Below, piece by piece: positions 28,258-33,100 of a stretch of 33,100 bases of DNA. Source of the stretch: Gammaproteobacteria bacterium (GTDB lineage Bacteria; Pseudomonadota; Gammaproteobacteria; JAJPIJ01); contig JAJVHZ010000114.1 of assembly GCA_022072255.1 (NCBI GenBank), forward strand, positions 1 through 33,100. The letters run 5' to 3'. The notes beneath the pieces were generated by a model that made no database searches, was not told where the DNA came from, and saw only the letters and a program-made list of their open reading frames with translations. A program made the translations under genes and the position numbers. Each line of letters starts with the position of its first letter. The first letter of the stretch is position 1.

Positions 28258-29625
28258 CTAGGCCACCGCGACGAGGGTTTGCAGCATCGCGAACAGCACG
28301 GGAGCCGCGACGACATCGTCGCCCGCGATGATCACGCCCACCCCGGCGTGCCGGCTCGCGACTGCAGCCAGGATGCCGGCCAGCCCGATCCGCCTCCAAT
28401 CTCGCATGCCACGCAACAGCCGACGCCAGCGATCGGATGACAGCACCTTCGCGGCAACCGTTCCAAGCACACCACCCGGGAGCAGGCACGAGTCACGGCG
28501 CACGTCGAAAACCGCGCCCCCTGCCCGCCGCTTGTACTCCACGCTGCCGGTCCCCATGTCGATCGTGCGCACACCGCGCTCGATGCCTTCCTGCGTATAG
28601 GCGATGCAGAGCATCCAGCCGAGCCCGTACTTCGCGTAATCCTCGTCATATTGTCCGGCGTAGAGGTGGCGAACCGTTCCGAGGGTGATCACCACGTCGA
28701 ACGCCACCGGCTTCTCGCCGAGGTACGCCACCCAGAAGTCGAGGTCACGGCGCGCGGATGCATCCCGATCGCAGAGATGCCGCCAGAATCCCTGCTGCTC
28801 GTCCGTGGCGAATCGCAAACGGCCGTCGGGCGCCGACGCGAGCCAGGAGCGCGACTCCACGAGCCGGCACTCCTCGAGGATCCGGCTGAGCAGCTCGCCG
28901 CCCGGGTTGGCGTAGCGTTCGATGCGCAGTCCCTCCTCCCTTTCCAGCCGCCGCTGCCGCGAGGCGATGCGACTGAGATTCCTGGAGACGCGTACCCGCT
29001 CCAGGAACTGCGCCACGGTCGTGGGCACGTCCGTGGCGTACACCGCCGCCGGCGTCTCGAATGACGCAAGCCGCCCGGTCAGCCGCTTCATGTGCTCCAA
29101 CAGCAGCGCCACCTCGGGAAAGCCGATGTCGACCGGGCCGATCCGGACCGCCTGCAGCCAGACGTGCATCGACACCAGCGTGCGCGCGAAGGCCGCGCTC
29201 ACCTCGTGGACAAGGCGAGGATTACAGAGAAAGCCCCGCAGCGGTTCATAGGGTCCCGCCAGCATCCACACGCGCAGGAGACCATAGCGCCTGCATGCCA
29301 GTGGGAGGATGCCGAGCACTTCGCCGTCGCGATCGCGGGCCACGAGCACCCGGGTCTCACCGGAATAGCGTCCGCCACGTGCCTCGTACCGCAGCCACGC
29401 GCTGAAATATTCGAAGCTGAAGAGTTGCTGGTGATCCGGGGCCGCCGCGAGGCACCGCTGCCAGGCATCGCGTATGTCCGGCAGTGCGCCGTCGCGTCCC
29501 TCCAGCACCGTCACCGTCACGACGGTGCTCGCGCCGGCCGTCGGCGTCCCCTTCGTCGTCTCCGCCGCGCGCGCCGCGCTCGATGCGTCGGGCAGATAGT
29601 ACAAACCGTTCACGTCCGTGCTCAT
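28258..29625 (-). CDS. GNAT-superfamily acyltransferase, CelD/BcsL (FemAB-like) type
   Basis: This 455-residue cytoplasmic protein has two GNAT-like halves. The N-terminal part includes LFSFEYFSAWLRYEA and a VLVARDRDGEVLGILPLA strand-turn-strand. The C-terminal Acetyltransf_6-type domain (about 215-390) has SRNLSRIASRQRRLEREEG, FWVAYLGEKPVAFDVVITLG, YDEDYAKYGLGWMLCIAYTQEG and DMGTGSVEYKRR. Relatives act in exopolysaccharide or peptidoglycan-related acyl transfer, but the substrate here is not knowable from sequence. I chose the ATG at 29625, nine bases after GAGGGG; an ATG at 29634 and an in-frame reading back to 29727 are alternatives. It stands alone, 475 bases downstream of ridA. Confidence 0.75.
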   Translation of the reverse strand: MSTDVNGLYYLPDASSAARAAETTKGTPTAGASTVVTVTVLEGRDGALPDIRDAWQRCLAAAPDHQQLFSFEYFSAWLRYEARGGRYSGETRVLVARDRDGEVLGILPLACRRYGLLRVWMLAGPYEPLRGFLCNPRLVHEVSAAFARTLVSMHVWLQAVRIGPVDIGFPEVALLLEHMKRLTGRLASFETPAAVYATDVPTTVAQFLERVRVSRNLSRIASRQRRLEREEGLRIERYANPGGELLSRILEECRLVESRSWLASAPDGRLRFATDEQQGFWRHLCDRDASARRDLDFWVAYLGEKPVAFDVVITLGTVRHLYAGQYDEDYAKYGLGWMLCIAYTQEGIERGVRTIDMGTGSVEYKRRAGGAVFDVRRDSCLLPGGVLGTVAAKVLSSDRWRRLLRGMRDWRRIGLAGILAAVASRHAGVGVIIAGDDVVAAPVLFAMLQTLVAVA

Positions 29626-30100
29626 CCTGACCATCCCCTCGTTGGTGCCGTTCACCACCGCAGTGCGCCGGGCCCGCCGATGCCAGGGACATCGGCCCGG
29701 CCACCGTTTACCGCTGTGCGGTGCCAAGCAGGCATGGAGGCAATAATCGCGCCCGGAACGGGGTCACGGATGAACTGCATCACAGCTTCGTGGCCCATGC
29801 AGCGCCTGGCCGCGGATCGCGCAGGGCAGGTCGATGGAACCGGCCCAGGACGGCAAGGGTGCGAAGGAAAACTCGAACTCCTCGACAGGCTGCGGCTGAG
29901 ATGGCGCCCTCGCCGATCGGGGCCGGACACTGCCGTGACTGCGGATGTCGCGCTGCAGCGACAGCGACTGCCCGGCTGGCTGGCATCGTCACACACGCGA
30001 CTGGCCGGTTTCCCGCGGTGGACCCGCGCCCCGCTCCGCCCGGCCTTGCTGCGGGGGCCGGGGGCGGCGGCCGCGGGTGCATGGCGGCGCGCCGACCCCG
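29626..30100. other. Gene-free spacer between the RidA-family gene and the GNAT gene
   Basis: No credible gene, RNA or repeat is seen in these 475 bases on either strand. The open frames present have Arg/Ala/Pro-rich, family-less translations typical of noncoding high-GC DNA. It should contain the GNAT promoter and any terminator for ridA, but I could not identify a convincing -35/-10 pair or a hairpin with a T-run. Confidence 0.5.
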
Positions 30101-30487
30101 CTAACCTTCCCCGCAGATGGCGTAGGCCTCGATCTCCACGCGCTGCCACGGACGCAGGGCGGAGGTGATCTGCACCAGCGTGCTGGCCGGGCGTATCGCA
30201 TCGAAGGTCTCCAGGTGCGCCTTCGCCACCAACTCGGCGTCCTCGATGTCCATGATGTAGACCACGGTACGCACCACGTCGCTGAAGCTCGCGCCGGCCT
30301 CGGCGAGTGCGCGGCCGATGATCTCCAGCGCCGCACGCGCCTGCACGTAGGCGTCGTTGTTCTCGTTGCCCGGCGGCGCACAGGTCCCGGAGACGTGGAC
30401 GTGGTTGCCCAGCCGCACCGCGCGGGAGTAACCGAAGATCGATTCGTAGGCTCCGCCCGAGGAGATGTTCTTTCTGACGCCGCTCAT
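30101..30487 (-). CDS. RidA (YjgF/YER057c/UK114) family protein
   Basis: RidA proteins hydrolyse reactive enamine/imine products of amino acid enzymes. The 128-residue protein has the family fold: SRAVRLGNHVHVSGT, a long helix QARAALEIIGRALAEAGAS, DVVRTVVYIMDIED and the C-terminal RVEIEAYAI. At the position of the catalytic Arg105 of RidA (PARSCVEV in E. coli) it has Ser102 (PASTLVQI), so it belongs with subfamilies lacking archetypal deaminase chemistry. The ATG follows GGAGGG. It lies 119 bases downstream of the FAD oxidoreductase on the same strand, a likely functional pair. Confidence 0.9.
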   Translation of the reverse strand: MSGVRKNISSGGAYESIFGYSRAVRLGNHVHVSGTCAPPGNENNDAYVQARAALEIIGRALAEAGASFSDVVRTVVYIMDIEDAELVAKAHLETFDAIRPASTLVQITSALRPWQRVEIEAYAICGEG

Positions 30488-30606
30488 TGCCGCCCTCCGT
30501 TTTTCGTTCCGGTACCCGTCGTGTGTCCATGCCCAGTCTAACAGGTCGCTCCCGGCGCCGGCGGCATGCCTCTGCGTTTGCGGTCCGCGCCTGCAGTGCG
30601 GGACCC

Positions 30607-31899
30607 CTACGGTCCCATCGCGTCGCGTATCCGGTACCAGGTCTCCACCACCGGCACGGCGAGCGGCGTCGCCCAGTGGAACCGGTGCGTGCGGAATTCG
30701 AGATCGTCGAACGCCGTCCGGCCACCGGGATCGCCCAGCACCTTCAACGCCGCCTTGTGGCCGAAGTACGTGGAGCGCGACACGCCGGTGCCGCAGTACC
30801 CGGTCGCGTAGTGGATGCCGTCCTGGCATCCGATATGCGGCATCGTGTCGTGGGTGTAGGCGATGTTGCCGCTCCAGCAGTGCGTGACGCGCACGCCCGC
30901 CAGGTCCGGGAACACCACGACCATCTCCTTGCGCAGGTGTTCGAACGCGCCGGTGGAGGCCTGCGAGCCCAGACGGCCGACACGTCCGCCCCAGAGCATC
31001 CTGCGCCCGTCGGGCGAGGGCCGGAAGTAATGAAAAACCCGGGCGCTGTTGCCGTACACCCTGCCCCTGGGCATCAGCCGTGCGATACGCTCGGCCGGCA
31101 ATTCCTCGGTGGCGATGATCGCCGAGCCGACCGGGATCACCCGCCGGCGCACCCACGGCAGTGCCCTGGTCGTATAGCCGTTGGTGGCGACGAGGACGTC
31201 GCGCGCCTCGATCGCACCGCCGGCGGTGTGCACGCGCGTCCGCGCCCCCTCGCGCGCGATGCCCGTGACCGGCGTGAACGGCAACAGCAACGCCCCGGCG
31301 CCGCGCGCGCGTTCCATCAGTCCCTGGTGATAAAGGCCGGGATGCAGCGCCGCGTCGTTGGGCAGCACCGAGCCGCCGAAGTAGCGATCCGATCCGATCT
31401 CGCTGCCCTGTTCCGCCCTCGGCACCATGAAGAACTCCACACCGGCGAATCGCTTCAGATCCTCCATGCCGCGTGCCATGGATTCGTAGTGCGCGGGATG
31501 CATGCAGCCGCGAAATCTCCCTACCCGGCGGAACTCGCAGGCGATGCCTTCGCGTTCGATGAGCTCGGCGATATGACGCAGCATCGCCGTGCCCTCGTTG
31601 ACCAGCGCCCGCGCCTTGGCCTCGCCGTACAGATCGACGAGCTGCCGCACCGTGAACTTCTGGTTGCCGCTGCCGACCTGGCCGCCGTTGCGGGTGCTCG
31701 CGCCGTGGCCCAGCGCCTGCGCCTCGAGCACGGCGACGCTGCGCCCCGCGCGCGCGAGCGTGAGCGCCGCGGACAGTCCCGTGTACCCCGATCCCACCAC
31801 CGCCACGTCGATGGAACGCGGCAAGGACGGCGGCCTCGCCACCTCCGGCGGCGCCGCCTCCCACCACCACGGCGTGAACCTGACCTGTTCGTCGAACAT
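30607..31899 (-). CDS. DAO-family FAD-dependent oxidoreductase
   Basis: This 430-residue protein is of the D-amino acid oxidase/glycine oxidase superfamily, closest in layout to gamma-glutamylputrescine oxidoreductase (PuuB/OrdL) proteins. After a WWW-containing N-terminus, the dinucleotide motif GSGYTG is at 36-41, followed by VLEAQALGHGASTRNGGQVGSG. A second FAD-contact strand is DVLVATNGYTTRALPW, and the C-terminal GYCGTGVSRSTYFG closes the FAD site. The substrate is probably a secondary or primary amine; puuA/C/D are not present nearby. With RidA downstream, an imine product is likely. The exact substrate is unknown. Confidence 0.85.
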   Translation of the reverse strand: MFDEQVRFTPWWWEAAPPEVARPPSLPRSIDVAVVGSGYTGLSAALTLARAGRSVAVLEAQALGHGASTRNGGQVGSGNQKFTVRQLVDLYGEAKARALVNEGTAMLRHIAELIEREGIACEFRRVGRFRGCMHPAHYESMARGMEDLKRFAGVEFFMVPRAEQGSEIGSDRYFGGSVLPNDAALHPGLYHQGLMERARGAGALLLPFTPVTGIAREGARTRVHTAGGAIEARDVLVATNGYTTRALPWVRRRVIPVGSAIIATEELPAERIARLMPRGRVYGNSARVFHYFRPSPDGRRMLWGGRVGRLGSQASTGAFEHLRKEMVVVFPDLAGVRVTHCWSGNIAYTHDTMPHIGCQDGIHYATGYCGTGVSRSTYFGHKAALKVLGDPGGRTAFDDLEFRTHRFHWATPLAVPVVETWYRIRDAMGP

Positions 31900-32013
31900 T
31901 CGGGCCTACGGTATGTCATCTTCGGCGACGATGCCACCGCCGCAGCGCGCGCGCTCCGGGAGCCGCGGGCAGAGCCGGGGAGCAAGGCGAGGAATGACTC
32001 GAGCCGCGGCGGA

Positions 32014-32273
32014 CTAGCCGCTTGCGCGCCGGCGCAGCTGCAGGTACGCCACGATCGCGTCGATCGTGGTCAGATGCGGATAGTCGCTCTCGGGGATGTC
32101 GATACCGAGCCGATCGTGCAGGGCCACGACAAAATGCAGGAAATCCATGGAGTCGAGATCGATCTGATCGCGCAGGGGCAGATCGCCGCGCACCTCCCCC
32201 GGCGCGGCCTCCGGGGCAATGGGCCGCAGCGCCGCGAACACCACCTGCCGTAGCGAGTCGGCATCCATCTCGG

Positions 32274-32277
<4 letters not shown>
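32014..32277 (-). CDS. Acyl carrier protein
   Basis: This 87-residue four-helix carrier has the phosphopantetheine attachment site at Ser43 in IDLDSMDFLHFV, and an acidic helix II/III. It differs from a housekeeping AcpP, which would have DSLDTVEL and lie beside fabF/fabG. Its ATG overlaps the E2 stop (ATGA), so the two are translationally coupled. That suggests it accepts or carries an acyl group tied to the 2-oxoacid dehydrogenase, although the pathway is not shown in this window. Confidence 0.88.

Positions 32278-33100
<823 letters not shown>

Noticed and set aside
29721..30104. 127-codon plus-strand frame in the gap after the GNAT gene
   Set aside because: Composition is Arg/Ala/Pro/Gly-rich without any recognisable domain or ribosome-binding site.

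Overview
The window comes from a high-GC gammaproteobacterium. Three things point there: the gene order rpsB-tsf-pyrH-frr-uppS-cdsA-dxr-rseP-bamA-ompH-lpxD-fabZ-lpxA-lpxB, the divergent map-glnD pair, and a MutH homologue, a protein largely confined to Gammaproteobacteria that use Dam-directed mismatch repair. The uppS-cdsA-dxr order is the Pseudomonas-like one, not the E. coli one. A denitrifier-type nitrous oxide reductase cluster and a Dnr-like regulator suggest a facultative N2O respirer. A Chromatiales-like sulfur or denitrifying lineage would fit, but that is inference only.

Region 1 (1-13838, minus strand) is one long conserved block running right to left. It covers translation (rpsB, tsf, frr), UMP kinase, isoprenoid and phospholipid precursors (uppS, cdsA, dxr), envelope proteolysis and outer-membrane assembly (rseP, bamA, ompH), and lipid A or fatty acid synthesis (lpxD, fabZ, lpxA, and lpxB cut by the left edge). 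cdsA/dxr, dxr/rseP and rseP/bamA are joined by GTGA stop-start overlaps. A good extended -10 promoter and a structured leader precede rpsB.

Region 2 (14130-19056, plus strand) holds map, glnD (PII uridylyltransferase), mutH and a Crp/Fnr-family regulator that resembles Dnr and has no cysteines. Between this regulator and the next, convergent gene lies a 133-bp element bounded by a perfect 20-bp inverted repeat.

Region 3 (19315-28121) is the N2O-respiration island. A small DUF2249 gene (minus) diverges from nosZ-nosR-nosD-nosF-nosY-nosL (plus). The 285-bp divergent spacer carries three FNR/DNR-type boxes; two sit at class II positions, one for each promoter. A strong hairpin separates nosZ from nosR. 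Dnr probably senses NO or low oxygen and drives both directions. NosZ reduces N2O, NosR supplies electrons or maturation, NosDFY and NosL serve copper-sulfur centre assembly.

Region 4 (28258-33100, minus strand) is accessory metabolism: a FemAB/CelD-like GNAT protein, a RidA-family protein, a DAO-type FAD oxidoreductase, an acyl carrier protein, and a 2-oxoacid dehydrogenase E2 cut by the right edge. The oxidase/RidA pair suggests imine-producing amine or amino acid oxidation. The translationally coupled E2-ACP pair is the least expected partnership in the window. No rRNA, tRNA, CRISPR array, insertion-sequence transposase or phage gene was recognised.
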